Source: PBB1 sp031380885 (lineage in GTDB: Bacteria > Pseudomonadota > Gammaproteobacteria > Burkholderiales > Burkholderiaceae_C). From it: DNA of 64,000 nucleotides. Where the stretch lies: assembly GCA_031380885.1 (NCBI GenBank), contig JANMXL010000064.1, forward strand, positions 1 through 64,000. Reading direction: 5' to 3'. Positions 35,835-44,249 of this stretch are shown here, piece by piece (the first letter of the stretch is position 1; every line of letters starts with the position of its first letter). The translations under genes and the position numbers were made by a program. A model generated the notes under the pieces. It saw only the letters and a program-made list of their open reading frames with translations, did no database searches and was not told the origin of the DNA.

Positions 35835-37298
35835 GTGGTGACCCTGAATTTTCAAACCGATACCCGTCAAGTGCAAGCCCTGTCGCCGCGTTTCCAGCAT
35901 GCGGTGCGGCTGCTGCAGCTGTCGTCGATGGACTTTGCTGCCACGGTGCGCGACGTGCTGGGCCAGAACCCGTTTCTGGAGATCGAGGACGGCGTGGCGG
36001 AGGGCGAGGGCGCCGACGTCGATGCGTTGGACGGTGACAGTGCTGAGGCCTTGGCTTCAGCTGCGATGCCGTTCGACGACCACGCGATGTCGTCGGACGC
36101 GGAGGGCCTTGCCGACGACCGCGGCGACGATCGCGACCTGTGGCTGGTCGAAGGCTCGTCGTCGCAGCGGCAGGCGGGCGATGGCGACGTGTCGGCGCTG
36201 GACCTGATGGCGGTTGATCTTCCGCTGAATGCGCACCTGAATGCCCAGCTCGATCTGCAACCGTTGGCGACCCGCGAGCTGTGGATGGCGCGCGCCATCG
36301 TCGAATCGCTCGACGACGACGGCTACCTGCGCACCCCGCTGGCCGAGCTGTGCGAACTGGTACCGCTGAATCCACCGGTGGACGCCGCCGAGATGCAAAC
36401 GGCCTTGCAGCGCGTGCAGGCGTTGGACCCGGCGGGCGTGGGCGCTCGCAGCGTGGCCGAATGCCTCACGCTGCAGCTGCCGGCGATCGAATGCCCGCTG
36501 CTGCGCGGGCTGGCTGAGCGCATCGTGACCGAGCACCTGACGCTGCTGGCGGCGCGCGATGTGAACGCGCTGGCGCGTGCGCTCGGCGAACCGGCGTTGC
36601 GGGTGCAGCAGGCGTGCGATCGCATCCGCCGCTTCGATCCGCGGCCTGGCTGGCGTTTCAGCTCGATTCGCACCGCCTATGTGGTGCCCGATGTGGTGGT
36701 GAAAAAGGTGCGCGGCGAATGGCGGGTGCAGCTGAACCCGGCGGTGATCCCGCGGGTGCGCCTGAACCAGGTTTATGCCGCGCTGTTCAAGCGCCACCGC
36801 AGCACCGCCAACGCCGACATGGCCGGCCACCTGCAGGAAGCGCGCTGGACGGTGAAGAACGTCGAGCAACGCTTCTCGACCATCCTCGACGTGGCCGAAG
36901 CGATCGTCAAGCGGCAGCGTCACTTCCTGGAATTCGGGCCGATGGCGATGAAGCCGCTGGGCCTGAAGGAGATCGCCGATGAACTCGGCATCCACGAGTC
37001 CACCGTTTCGCGGGTCACCAACAACAAATTTATCGCCACCCCCAGCGGTGTGTTCGAACTGAAGCATTTTTTCTCGCGGGTGATGGTCACGGCCAACGGC
37101 AGCGCCTGTTCGGGCACGGCCATCCGCGGGTTGCTGAAAGACTTGATCGCCGCCGAGGCACCCGATGCGCCGCTGTCCGATGCCGAAATCACCCGGCAGC
37201 TGGCCCAGCAGGGGCTGGTGGTGGCGCGGCGCACCGTCACCAAATACCGTCAGCTGCTGCGCATCGACGCGGTGGGACGGCGCCGCCGCCAGGCCTGA
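35835..37298 (+). CDS. rpoN: RNA polymerase sigma-54 factor
   Basis: 487 residues, GTG start with GAGGAG 8 bases upstream. Region I (FQTDTRQVQALSPRFQHAVRLLQLSSMDF), an acidic region II (about 55-110), the core-binding domain (LDPAGVGARSVAECLTLQL), the -12 HTH (KEIADELGIHESTVSRVTNNKF) and the RpoN box ARRTVTKYR near the C-terminus are all present. The protein is full length. In most proteobacteria the housekeeping rpoN sits beside lptB and hpf. This copy stands between a KaiC-like operon and a glycan-type operon, so it is probably a second, specialised sigma-54. A matching promoter is found directly upstream and another after its stop. Confidence 0.95.
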   Translation: MVTLNFQTDTRQVQALSPRFQHAVRLLQLSSMDFAATVRDVLGQNPFLEIEDGVAEGEGADVDALDGDSAEALASAAMPFDDHAMSSDAEGLADDRGDDRDLWLVEGSSSQRQAGDGDVSALDLMAVDLPLNAHLNAQLDLQPLATRELWMARAIVESLDDDGYLRTPLAELCELVPLNPPVDAAEMQTALQRVQALDPAGVGARSVAECLTLQLPAIECPLLRGLAERIVTEHLTLLAARDVNALARALGEPALRVQQACDRIRRFDPRPGWRFSSIRTAYVVPDVVVKKVRGEWRVQLNPAVIPRVRLNQVYAALFKRHRSTANADMAGHLQEARWTVKNVEQRFSTILDVAEAIVKRQRHFLEFGPMAMKPLGLKEIADELGIHESTVSRVTNNKFIATPSGVFELKHFFSRVMVTANGSACSGTAIRGLLKDLIAAEAPDAPLSDAEITRQLAQQGLVVARRTVTKYRQLLRIDAVGRRRRQA

Positions 37299-37319
37299 CC
37301 TTGTGGCAGAAACCGCTTG

Positions 37320-37334
37320 CGGCACGTCGCTTGC
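37320..37334 (+). promoter_or_regulatory. Sigma-54 (-24/-12) promoter, five-gene operon 37417-41177
   Basis: CGGCACGTCGCTTGC: GGCACG and TTGC with exact spacing, starting 22 bases after the rpoN stop. Predicted start near 37346, 70 bases before the first ATG. Confidence 0.65.
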
Positions 37335-37416
37335 CATTAGTTACATCACCGGCGGCACCGTTTCGCTGTTGCAGCGCCGGACGGCTGTGCGCCGTGTGAA
37401 CCTTGGAGCCACGTTT

Positions 37417-38007
37417 ATGAATATCGACATGAATCTGATCAAGCGCTGGCCGCGGCCGGTCTCGCTCGACATCGCGATCCACTACGAACGCAGCGTGCCG
37501 GATCGGCGCGCCTATCGCCTGGCGCCATGTGACGGCACGTCGCAAGTTCGGGTGCAGCTCCCGCAGCACGGCGCCATGCCGCTCGAAGTGCAGAGCATGG
37601 ATTGGTCTCAGCTGCCGGGCAATACGCTGTATCTGCGCAGCCTCAGTGTGCTCGCCGTGCACCTGTTCGGCGCGGTGGCGATGCCGCCGCGTGTGTGCGG
37701 CGCACCGCTGTGGCAGCACATCAATGTTGGCATCTCGACCGATGACCACAGCGCACACCCGCTGTATTTCGAGCTGGACGCCATCGACGACAGGCGCGCG
37801 GTGCTGCGTTACCGCTTTCAGCATCATCAGCCGCTGGTTCGCCGCGCGCTGGCTCTCGACCGGCTCGACGCCGACCCGTTACGTGCGCTGTTGCGTGTGG
37901 GAGCGACGCGCGTGCGCCCTGGTCTGACGCGAAACGCGGAGCCGATGCGCTCCGCGCCGCCGCCACGACACGTTCACGCGGCGGCCGACATGGCGCTGCG
38001 CGCGTGA
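37417..38007 (+). CDS. Hypothetical protein, first gene of the five-gene operon
   Basis: 196 residues, MNIDMNLIKRWPRPVSLDIA at the start, GGAG 11 bases upstream. It is basic, rich in Arg, His and Leu, without signal peptide or clear membrane helix. A middle block LRSLSVLAVHLFGAVAMPPR and a block ALDRLDADPLRALLRVG are the most structured. I recognise no family. Only 25 bases separate it from the glycosyltransferase gene, and a sigma-54-type promoter lies before it, so it is probably the leading gene of the operon. Confidence 0.7.
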   Translation: MNIDMNLIKRWPRPVSLDIAIHYERSVPDRRAYRLAPCDGTSQVRVQLPQHGAMPLEVQSMDWSQLPGNTLYLRSLSVLAVHLFGAVAMPPRVCGAPLWQHINVGISTDDHSAHPLYFELDAIDDRRAVLRYRFQHHQPLVRRALALDRLDADPLRALLRVGATRVRPGLTRNAEPMRSAPPPRHVHAAADMALRA

Positions 38008-38032
38008 GTGCAGCCACTGTGATCACGCGGCC

Positions 38033-38734
38033 ATGATTGCGGTCATCGTTCCGGTGCATAACGAGGAGGCGTACCTCGCCGCCTGCCTGCGTTCGGTACG
38101 CGAGGCCTCGCGGCGCCGGCGCCTGGACGGCGAGCCCGTGCTGCGGGTGGTGGTGCTCGACAACTGCAACGACGGCAGTGCGGACATCGCCCGCGTCTGC
38201 GGCGCCCACACGCTGCGCTTGCAGGCCTGCAACGTGGGCGCGGCACGGGCACTTGGTGCACAGTGGGCCATCGATCGAGGCGCACGCTGGTTGGCCTTCA
38301 CCGATGCCGATTCAGTGGTTGCGCCCGAATGGTTGTCGTCACAATTGGCGCTGCGCAGCGATGCGGTGTGTGGCACGGTCGCGGTCAGCAACTGGGGCGA
38401 TTACGGTGAGCGCATGCGCCGCCATTACGACGCCACCTACACCGATGCCGACGGCCACCATCACATCCACGGCGCGAATCTGGGCGTTAGCACGGCGGCG
38501 TACTGCCGCGCCGGGGGCTTTCAGCCGTTGACCAGCAGCGAAGACGTGGCGCTGGTGCGTGCGCTGCAAGCCAGCGGCGCTGCGATCGCCTGGTCAGCCG
38601 CGCCCCGCGTGACGACGAGTGCGCGGCAGCTCTACAAAGCGCCACTGGGCTTCGGAGCCACCCTGCAGCGCATCGATGCCGAGAGCCGGTACCGTGCCGA
38701 GGGCCGTGAAATAGGCGCTGCCACTGCGTCATGA
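38033..38734 (+). CDS. Family 2 glycosyltransferase
   Basis: 233 residues. GT-A fold opening VIVPVHNEEAYLAACLRSVRE, nucleotide-sugar Asp in VVLDNCNDGSAD, and metal-binding DAD in LAFTDADSVVAPEW. The acceptor loop has GFQPLTSSEDVALVRAL, with the catalytic ED. There are no membrane helices, unlike polysaccharide synthases, so it transfers single sugars in the cytoplasm. Its stop overlaps the next ATG. Donor and acceptor are unknown. Confidence 0.9.
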   Translation: MIAVIVPVHNEEAYLAACLRSVREASRRRRLDGEPVLRVVVLDNCNDGSADIARVCGAHTLRLQACNVGAARALGAQWAIDRGARWLAFTDADSVVAPEWLSSQLALRSDAVCGTVAVSNWGDYGERMRRHYDATYTDADGHHHIHGANLGVSTAAYCRAGGFQPLTSSEDVALVRALQASGAAIAWSAAPRVTTSARQLYKAPLGFGATLQRIDAESRYRAEGREIGAATAS

Positions 38735-39813
38735 GCACCGCCAGTGCTGCCGTCAGGATGGTGTCGCCAACGCTGCTGATCCGCCTGCGCCGCGCGCTGG
38801 CCGATCAGGACCCGCAGGCTGAAGCTTGCGATCGGCTGAACGCACTGGTGGCTGCTGGCTTCGGCGATTTGCCACAGCCTGGTGGCGGCCAGACGCTGCT
38901 GCGCTGGCAGGCGCTGGCGGCGGTCTCCGAACACGATCTGTCGCTGGGCAAACTGTATGAAGGCCACACCGATGCGCTTGCGGTGATGCGCGAGTTGGCG
39001 CTGGACCGCGACATCGCTGCCGACAGCACCTGGGGGATGTGGGCGGCCGAGGGATCTGGCGCGCGCGCCACGGTGAAGTCCCGGCCCGACGGCCGAGTGT
39101 CGCTGCACGGCGCCAAGACGTGGTGCTCGGGGGCGGCGCGCTTGAGCCATGGGCTGCTGACCGCCTGGCCCACGAATGATGTCGGGCCACAGCTGGTGCG
39201 CGTGGTCATGAATCAAGACGGGGTGACGGTTGATGGCAGCACTTGGCGTGCTGTTGGCATGGCAGGCAGCGCCAGCGTGGATGTGTCGTTTTCAGGCGCG
39301 GTGGGTGATGCGGTCGGCGCACCCGGCGACTATCTGTCCCGGCCCGGCTTCTGGCAGGGCGGCGCGGGCATCGCGGCGTGCTGGTACGGCGGGGCGCGCG
39401 CGCTCGGCGTGGCGCTGCGCCACTCGGTCGCGCGCACGACCGACGCCACCCGCAGCCTGTTCGGCCCCTTGGCGGTCGGCCGTGTCGATGTGGCGCTGCA
39501 CAGCACCGCGGCGCTGCTGCGCGATGCGGCGCAATGGATAGACGCCCATCCGCTGGCCGATGCCAGTGAGGTGGCGCTGCGCACCCGGCTCGCGGCCGAG
39601 TTGTGCGCCAAGGTGTTGCTGGACGAGGCAGGTCGTGCCCTGGGCGCCGCGGCCTACTGTCGCGACCGGCACTTTGCACGCATGGCCGCTGATTTGCCGG
39701 TGTTCGTGCGGCAAAGCCATGCCGAGCGGGACTTCGCCGCACTGGGCGAGCGGGTGGCGGCACCGCTGCCAGCCTCCCGCCATGGCACCGACGACAGCCC
39801 ATGGGCGCTCTGA
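38731..39813 (+). CDS. Acyl-CoA dehydrogenase-like protein
   Basis: 360 residues, ATGA overlap with the glycosyltransferase gene. The central part follows acyl-CoA dehydrogenase layout: helical N-terminus, WGMWAAEGSGARATV (FAD/substrate strand region), KTWCSGAARLSH, and a C-terminal four-helix domain. The catalytic Glu cannot be placed with certainty, and several family motifs are loose, so it may be a divergent flavoprotein using another substrate. Its grouping with a deacetylase and methyltransferase suggests modification of a glycolipid or acyl-sugar. Confidence 0.82.
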   Translation: MSTASAAVRMVSPTLLIRLRRALADQDPQAEACDRLNALVAAGFGDLPQPGGGQTLLRWQALAAVSEHDLSLGKLYEGHTDALAVMRELALDRDIAADSTWGMWAAEGSGARATVKSRPDGRVSLHGAKTWCSGAARLSHGLLTAWPTNDVGPQLVRVVMNQDGVTVDGSTWRAVGMAGSASVDVSFSGAVGDAVGAPGDYLSRPGFWQGGAGIAACWYGGARALGVALRHSVARTTDATRSLFGPLAVGRVDVALHSTAALLRDAAQWIDAHPLADASEVALRTRLAAELCAKVLLDEAGRALGAAAYCRDRHFARMAADLPVFVRQSHAERDFAALGERVAAPLPASRHGTDDSPWAL

Positions 39814-40562
39814 CCGCTCGACGTGCCATCGAAGGCGTCGGCTGCACCGAATCGGTGTGGCGCGAGTGGCTGGATGCCCTGGACGTGCCGACGCTGGCGT
39901 GGAACGACTGGCTGCCCGCAACGGCACGGCTGGTGGTGGTTGCGCCGCACCCCGACGACGAGGTGCTGGCCTGCGGCGCGCTGCTGGCGATGCATGCGGC
40001 GCGCGGTGGTGAGTGCTGCGTCGTGGCGGTCACTGACGGCGAAGGCAGCCACCCCGGATCGAAGCGGTGGACCCCCCAGCAGCTGACAGCTGTTCGCCGC
40101 GCCGAAAGAGCCGAAGGCCTGCTGCGGCTCGGCCTGGGTGGCGCGTCGCTGCATGGCCTGGGGCTGCCTGACGGTGCGGTGCAGACACAGGCCGACGTGC
40201 TCCGATTGCGCCTGACCGACTTGTTGCGGCCTGCCGATGTGGTGGTCACCACCTGGCCGCTCGACGGCCACCCCGACCACGATGCCTGCGGTGCCGCCGC
40301 CGTGCAGACCTGCGCTGCCGTGGGGTGCCGCTTGCTCACTGCGCCGGTGTGGATGTGGCATTGGGCCGCGCCCGGGGATGCGCGTGTGCCCTGGCATCGG
40401 CTGCGCGCGCTGCAAGTCGATTCGGCAGCGCTGCAGCGCAAGCAGGCGGCACTGGAGGCGCATGTGTCGCAGCGCACCGCGCGGGAAGGCGGGCAGGGCC
40501 CGGTGCTCGGCGCTGAAATCCTGGCCCGGGCGGCACGCGAGCGCGAATACTTTTTCGTTTGA
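39801..40562 (+). CDS. PIG-L/LmbE family N-deacetylase
   Basis: 253 residues. The zinc-binding motif is VVAPHPDDEVLACG (about residue 50) with the second motif LDGHPDHDACG (His about 155). The family removes acetyl or other acyl groups from N-acetylglucosamine on lipids, mycothiol-type thiols or antibiotics. The gene overlaps the preceding one by 13 bases. It fits the pathway idea that the glycosyltransferase adds an N-acetyl sugar which is then deacetylated; the substrate is unknown. Confidence 0.92.
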   Translation: MGALTARRAIEGVGCTESVWREWLDALDVPTLAWNDWLPATARLVVVAPHPDDEVLACGALLAMHAARGGECCVVAVTDGEGSHPGSKRWTPQQLTAVRRAERAEGLLRLGLGGASLHGLGLPDGAVQTQADVLRLRLTDLLRPADVVVTTWPLDGHPDHDACGAAAVQTCAAVGCRLLTAPVWMWHWAAPGDARVPWHRLRALQVDSAALQRKQAALEAHVSQRTAREGGQGPVLGAEILARAAREREYFFV

Positions 40563-40577
40563 ACCGAGGCCGCCACG

Positions 40578-41177
40578 ATGTCGCACACACCTGCCTATTT
40601 CGACTCGATGTTCCATGCCGACAGCGATCCGTGGAAGTTCCGCACGCGCTGGTACGAGGTGCGCAAACGCGCACTCACCCTGGCGTGCTTGCCGAAGTCT
40701 CACTACGACGCGGCCTACGAGCCGGGTTGCGCCAACGGCGAGCTGTCGGCCGCGTTGTCCGAGCGTTGCTCGCGCCTGCTCGTTTCCGATGGGTCGGCCC
40801 CGGCGGTGCAGTTGGCCCGACAACGCCTGGCGGGGCTTGCGCATGTTGAAGTGCGGCAGGCCTGGGTGCCGACGCAATGGCCAGACGAGCAGTTCGACCT
40901 GATCGTCATCAGCGAGCTGGCCTACTTTCTGACCGCCGGCGCACTGGACGCCATGATCGGAAAAATCAAGGCGTCCCTGAGTTCGGGCGGCACCGTGTTG
41001 GCGTGCCATTGGCGACGGCGCAGCGACGACTGCGAATTCAGCGGTGACCGGCTGCACCGCCAGCTGGGCAGCGGGCTCGGTTTGCCGCACCTGAGCCGCT
41101 TGATCGAGCCCGATGTGCGCGTCGATGTGTGGAGCGCCGACCCGCGCTCGGTGGCGCAGCAGGAGGGTTTCGCGTGA
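40578..41177 (+). CDS. SAM-dependent methyltransferase, NodS-like
   Basis: 199 residues. The N-terminus YFDSMFHADSDPWKFRTRWY is the NodS signature, the N-methyltransferase of rhizobial Nod factors. SAM-binding motif I reads AYEPGCANGELS, and DLIVISELAYFL is motif III/IV. It begins 15 bases after the deacetylase stop. NodS methylates the free amine left by deacetylation of chitin oligosaccharide, so deacetylase followed by methyltransferase is chemically coherent; whether this sugar is similar is inference. Last gene of the operon; the convergent otsB stops 9 bases on. Confidence 0.9.
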   Translation: MSHTPAYFDSMFHADSDPWKFRTRWYEVRKRALTLACLPKSHYDAAYEPGCANGELSAALSERCSRLLVSDGSAPAVQLARQRLAGLAHVEVRQAWVPTQWPDEQFDLIVISELAYFLTAGALDAMIGKIKASLSSGGTVLACHWRRRSDDCEFSGDRLHRQLGSGLGLPHLSRLIEPDVRVDVWSADPRSVAQQEGFA

Positions 41178-41186
41178 TGCGCCCGG

Positions 41187-41936
41187 CTACAGGCTCAGCA
41201 GCTGTGACAGCAACGCGTTGACCTGAGATTGCGCGCCGAGCCGAAAGCGCGCGCAGCTGCTTGTGCCCACCGGCGCGATGCGCACGCTGACGCAGCCCGC
41301 ACCGGCGCGGGCGAACGCCGGCTCGTCGTTCACGTCATCGCCAACGATCAAGGCGTTCGGTGCGCCGCATTCGTGCATCAGCTGCACCAGCGCGTCACCC
41401 TTGTTCGGCGCATTTGACGGGGTGATGTTCAGCACACTGTGGCCGTGTGCCGCGGCGATGCCGGGCCCGTGCGCTGCGGTCAGGCTGTCGAGCCAGCGGC
41501 GCACCGAGGCGACGTCTGCCGATCGCCGGTAGTGCCATGCCAGTGATGCGCCCTTGTCTTCGACATCGACGCCGCGCTCATCGAACACCCGGGCCCACTG
41601 CCGCGCCTGCTCGCGACAGCCGGCGAGCGCGTGGTGCGGTGCCGGGAATGAGGTGCTGCCGGCCCGCTCGGCACCGTGATTGCCCACCAGGAAGCGCGGC
41701 TCGAAGCCGAGGCGAAGCCGGGCGTCGGCCACCGCCCGACCGGTGATCACTGCCACCGGCCAGCGCCGCGCCAGCGCTTGCAGCCGTGCGGCGGTGATGC
41801 GCGAGACCGCCGCATCGCTCGGCCGCATGACGAGCGGTGCCAGTGTGCCGTCGAGGTCGAAGGCAAGCAACGCATGCCTGTGGCTGAGTCGCCGCAAGGC
41901 CCGCAGCCCTTGCGGTGAGAAGAGCGATGCGGTCAT
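41187..41936 (-). CDS. otsB: Trehalose-6-phosphate phosphatase
   Basis: 249 residues. HAD motif I is LLAFDLDGTLAPL, motif II VITGR, and motif III GDDVNDEPAF. The cap region has FLVGNHGAERAG, the trehalose-phosphatase signature. It removes phosphate from trehalose-6-phosphate made by OtsA. The ATG overlaps the otsA stop (ATGA). It converges with the five-gene operon with a gap of 9 bases. Confidence 0.95.
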   Translation of the reverse strand: MTASLFSPQGLRALRRLSHRHALLAFDLDGTLAPLVMRPSDAAVSRITAARLQALARRWPVAVITGRAVADARLRLGFEPRFLVGNHGAERAGSTSFPAPHHALAGCREQARQWARVFDERGVDVEDKGASLAWHYRRSADVASVRRWLDSLTAAHGPGIAAAHGHSVLNITPSNAPNKGDALVQLMHECGAPNALIVGDDVNDEPAFARAGAGCVSVRIAPVGTSSCARFRLGAQSQVNALLSQLLSL

Positions 41937-43522
41937 GTCCCCGTCATGGTCTGCGCATGGCGGTGGTGCGGCGCGTGGTGAGCCAAGCTGGTCGGGTGGT
42001 GCGATGCATCGAGCGGATGCTGCGCCGTGGCCTCCTGCAGCAGGCTTGCCGCCCAGTGCTCTGCACTGTGCCGCTGCACCGTGGCGCGCAGGGCGAGCAT
42101 CCGCGCGTGCTGCTCCGCGGGCAGCATGGTCAGCCCCTGGTGCAGGGCCTCGGCCACCTGCGCCAAGTGGTAAGGATTCACACACAGCGCGTCGATCAAC
42201 TCGGCCGCCGCACCGGCGTGTTCACTGAGCACCAGCACCCCTTGTTTGTCGTCACGTGCGGCGATGAATTCCTTGCAGACCAGGTTCATGCCGTCGTGCA
42301 GCGGGGTGACCAGGCAGACGTCAGCGGCACGGTAGGCGGCTGTCACGGCGACGCGGTCATGGCAGGTGTCCAGCAGCAACACCGGTGTCCACCCCGGCCG
42401 CACATAGCGCGCGTTGATGCGTGCGACTTCGTCGTGCACCTCCGCCTGGAACGCGGAATACGCGGGCAGTGTCGACCGGGTGGGTGCGGCGATCTGCACG
42501 AAGCGCAGTCGGCCTACCCATTCGGGATGCCTGACCAGCAGCTGCTCGACCGCACGCAGCCGCTCGATCAGGCCTTTGGTGTAGTCGAAACGGTCGATGC
42601 CGACGATCAGCTTGCCGCCCACCGGCACCGACCAGCGCTGCGCAGCTTCGCGCCGGCTGTGCGCAACGGTCGGCATCGCCCCCACCTGTGCTGCAGTCGG
42701 CCAGGCGACCGACACCGCACAGTCGCGCACCTCGGTGAGCGAGCCCGCACGTTCCACTGGCCCGCTGACATCGGCGTCTAGCTGCAAACCGGCGCGCTGC
42801 ACGCTGGCGTTGAAGTGATGCCTGTGAGTGGCCGTCTGGAAAGCCAGCGTGTCGCAGCCCAGCAATCCGGCAATCAGCTCACTCAGCCACGGGCAGATTT
42901 CCATTTGTTCCGGGTGTCCCCACGGGATGTGCCAGAAGCCCAGAATCCGCGCCTGCGGCAGGCGCTGCCGCACCAGCGCAGGGACCAGCGCGAGCTGGTA
43001 GTCGTGGACCCAGACGATCGGGTTGGCTCGCTGCGCTTCGTGCACCACCGCATCGGCGAAGCGCTGGTTCACGCGGCGATAGACAGCCCAGTCACTGTCG
43101 GTGAACGTCGGGCGCACATGAACCATGTGACACAAGGGCCACAACCCGCTGTTGGCGGCGCCGTCGCGGTAGCCGCGCTGCTCGTCGGCGCTGAGCCACA
43201 GATAACGCAACCGATAGCCGCCGAATAGATGCCCCGCGGTGGTGACTTGCCAGGTGTCGTCGGCGTCGGTGAATTGGCGGTCGGCATTGCCGCTGCCGTG
43301 GGCAATCCAGGTCCGGCTGCCGGCACCTCTTTGCATCACCGGCTCGATGGCGCTGACCAGACCGCTGGCCGGCTGCACCGCCTGAACGCCGTCACCTGCA
43401 CGTTGAAGCGACCACGGTGCGCGGTCGGAGACGACGATCAGTTGCCGGTCGGGCAGCGTCGTGCCGGGCAAATGTCGCCATGGCGAACTGGCGGCTCGGG
43501 TCGTCTCGGCAAAGCGCGTCAT
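41933..43522 (-). CDS. otsA: Trehalose-6-phosphate synthase
   Basis: 529 residues from MTRFAETTRAASSP; ATG 43522 fits the usual distance to the GT20 start (LIVVSDRAPW). The acceptor site motif IVWVHDYQLALVPALVRQ and donor-side residues GIDRFDYTKGLIERL and LVTPLHDGMNLVCKEF are all present. The enzyme joins UDP-glucose and glucose-6-phosphate. With otsB it makes trehalose for osmotic and desiccation protection. The N-terminal 30 residues are longer than usual and the protein has a Pro/His-rich C-terminal tail of about 40 residues. A weak sigma-54-like element lies 40 bases upstream. Confidence 0.96.
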   Translation of the reverse strand: MTRFAETTRAASSPWRHLPGTTLPDRQLIVVSDRAPWSLQRAGDGVQAVQPASGLVSAIEPVMQRGAGSRTWIAHGSGNADRQFTDADDTWQVTTAGHLFGGYRLRYLWLSADEQRGYRDGAANSGLWPLCHMVHVRPTFTDSDWAVYRRVNQRFADAVVHEAQRANPIVWVHDYQLALVPALVRQRLPQARILGFWHIPWGHPEQMEICPWLSELIAGLLGCDTLAFQTATHRHHFNASVQRAGLQLDADVSGPVERAGSLTEVRDCAVSVAWPTAAQVGAMPTVAHSRREAAQRWSVPVGGKLIVGIDRFDYTKGLIERLRAVEQLLVRHPEWVGRLRFVQIAAPTRSTLPAYSAFQAEVHDEVARINARYVRPGWTPVLLLDTCHDRVAVTAAYRAADVCLVTPLHDGMNLVCKEFIAARDDKQGVLVLSEHAGAAAELIDALCVNPYHLAQVAEALHQGLTMLPAEQHARMLALRATVQRHSAEHWAASLLQEATAQHPLDASHHPTSLAHHAPHHRHAQTMTGT

Positions 43523-43853
43523 GGGTAGTGCATGCGGTGGTGGAGGGCGGCCAATTCGGGCAATCGAGATACCCGCGCCCATCACCCAGCGGGCTGGCAT
43601 CGGAATTGCCGCCTTTTCTGATTGAGCACCCGACGTTGGCGCGATTGCGCGACAGCCTTTGCGCAGATCTGCCCCAGAGGAATGTGGTGCACGCTGCCTC
43701 TGCGGGTTTGCTCACGGCGTTCGGCCGTGAACCCGTGGTGACGGACATGGGCGCTCTGCAAGAGCCTGCAGCGTCGGCAGCGCCGTTCGCCATGCCCGCA
43801 CAGGCGCCACACGCCATGGGGTGCGCCGAGAACGTTGGTGCGTTGGTAGCCCG
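43523..43853. other. Intergenic stretch without a confident gene
   Basis: About 330 bases between otsA and a small gene on the same strand. Open frames here lack homology and Shine-Dalgarno sites. It contains the weak sigma-54-like element before otsA (43560) and otherwise no repeat or hairpin that I can support. Confidence 0.5.
43560..43574 (-). promoter_or_regulatory. Weak sigma-54-like element, otsA-otsB
   Basis: Minus-strand GGGTATCTCGATTGC: spacing and TTGC correct, but GGTAT at -24. Predicted start near 43548, 26 bases before the otsA ATG. Confidence 0.3.
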
Positions 43854-44180
43854 TCAGCGGGCGCGGCGCAATAGGTCGCGTCGGCGAGTGTCGTCCAGTC
43901 CGGCGGTCGCGCGCAGATCGGTGTCGACCAGGCCCGCGTCCAGGTCCTTCTTCGCCTGCACCATCACATCCTGCGGGTGTGGGTTGACTTCGCCGGGCCT
44001 CTCATCGCGTTCGCTGGGCATCGGCAACCGTTGACCGTCCTGGGCCGGACGGGATCCTGGTGCGGTGGGCGACCGGGCCACGCCGACATGGGCGTTGGGC
44101 TTTTGGGTCCGCGCCGATCGTTTGGCTGGCGGGGCCGAGTTGACGGTGGTGGGAGGCTGCGGTGCGGTCTGGCGTTTCAT
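43854..44180 (-). CDS. Small hydrophilic protein, probably disordered
   Basis: 108 residues. Pro/Arg/Lys-rich N-terminal half without structure, then a more conserved-looking C-terminal half (LPMPSERDERPGEV, AKKDLDAGLVDTDLRA, DDTRRRDLLRRAR). The pattern of a short acidic/basic block with ERDE and a DLxxGLxDTD stretch is seen in many small Burkholderiales proteins of unknown role, some linked to stress. No signal peptide. It lies 70 bases downstream of the hybrid kinase gene on the same strand, with its own sigma-54-like element. Confidence 0.65.
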   Translation of the reverse strand: MKRQTAPQPPTTVNSAPPAKRSARTQKPNAHVGVARSPTAPGSRPAQDGQRLPMPSERDERPGEVNPHPQDVMVQAKKDLDAGLVDTDLRATAGLDDTRRRDLLRRAR

Positions 44181-44216
44181 CGGAAATCCTGTCGGTAAGT
44201 CTTGCCAGGGAGCGTG

Positions 44217-44231
44217 GCAAATCGTGCGCCC
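44217..44231 (-). promoter_or_regulatory. Sigma-54-like element, small hydrophilic protein gene
   Basis: Minus-strand GGGCGCACGATTTGC: spacing and TTGC correct, GGCGC at -24. Predicted start near 44205, 25 bases before the ATG. Confidence 0.4.
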
Positions 44232-44249
44232 GCAGGGCGAATCGCTGTC

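Noticed and set aside
37304..37320. TGGCAGAAACCGCTTGC after rpoN as a sigma-54 promoter
   Set aside because: GG-to-GC spacing is 12 instead of 10; the correctly spaced element begins just after it, at 37320.
43392..43817. Minus-strand 141-codon frame overlapping the otsA start
   Set aside because: Cys/Arg/Ser-rich shadow composition, no homology, and it overlaps the certain otsA gene.
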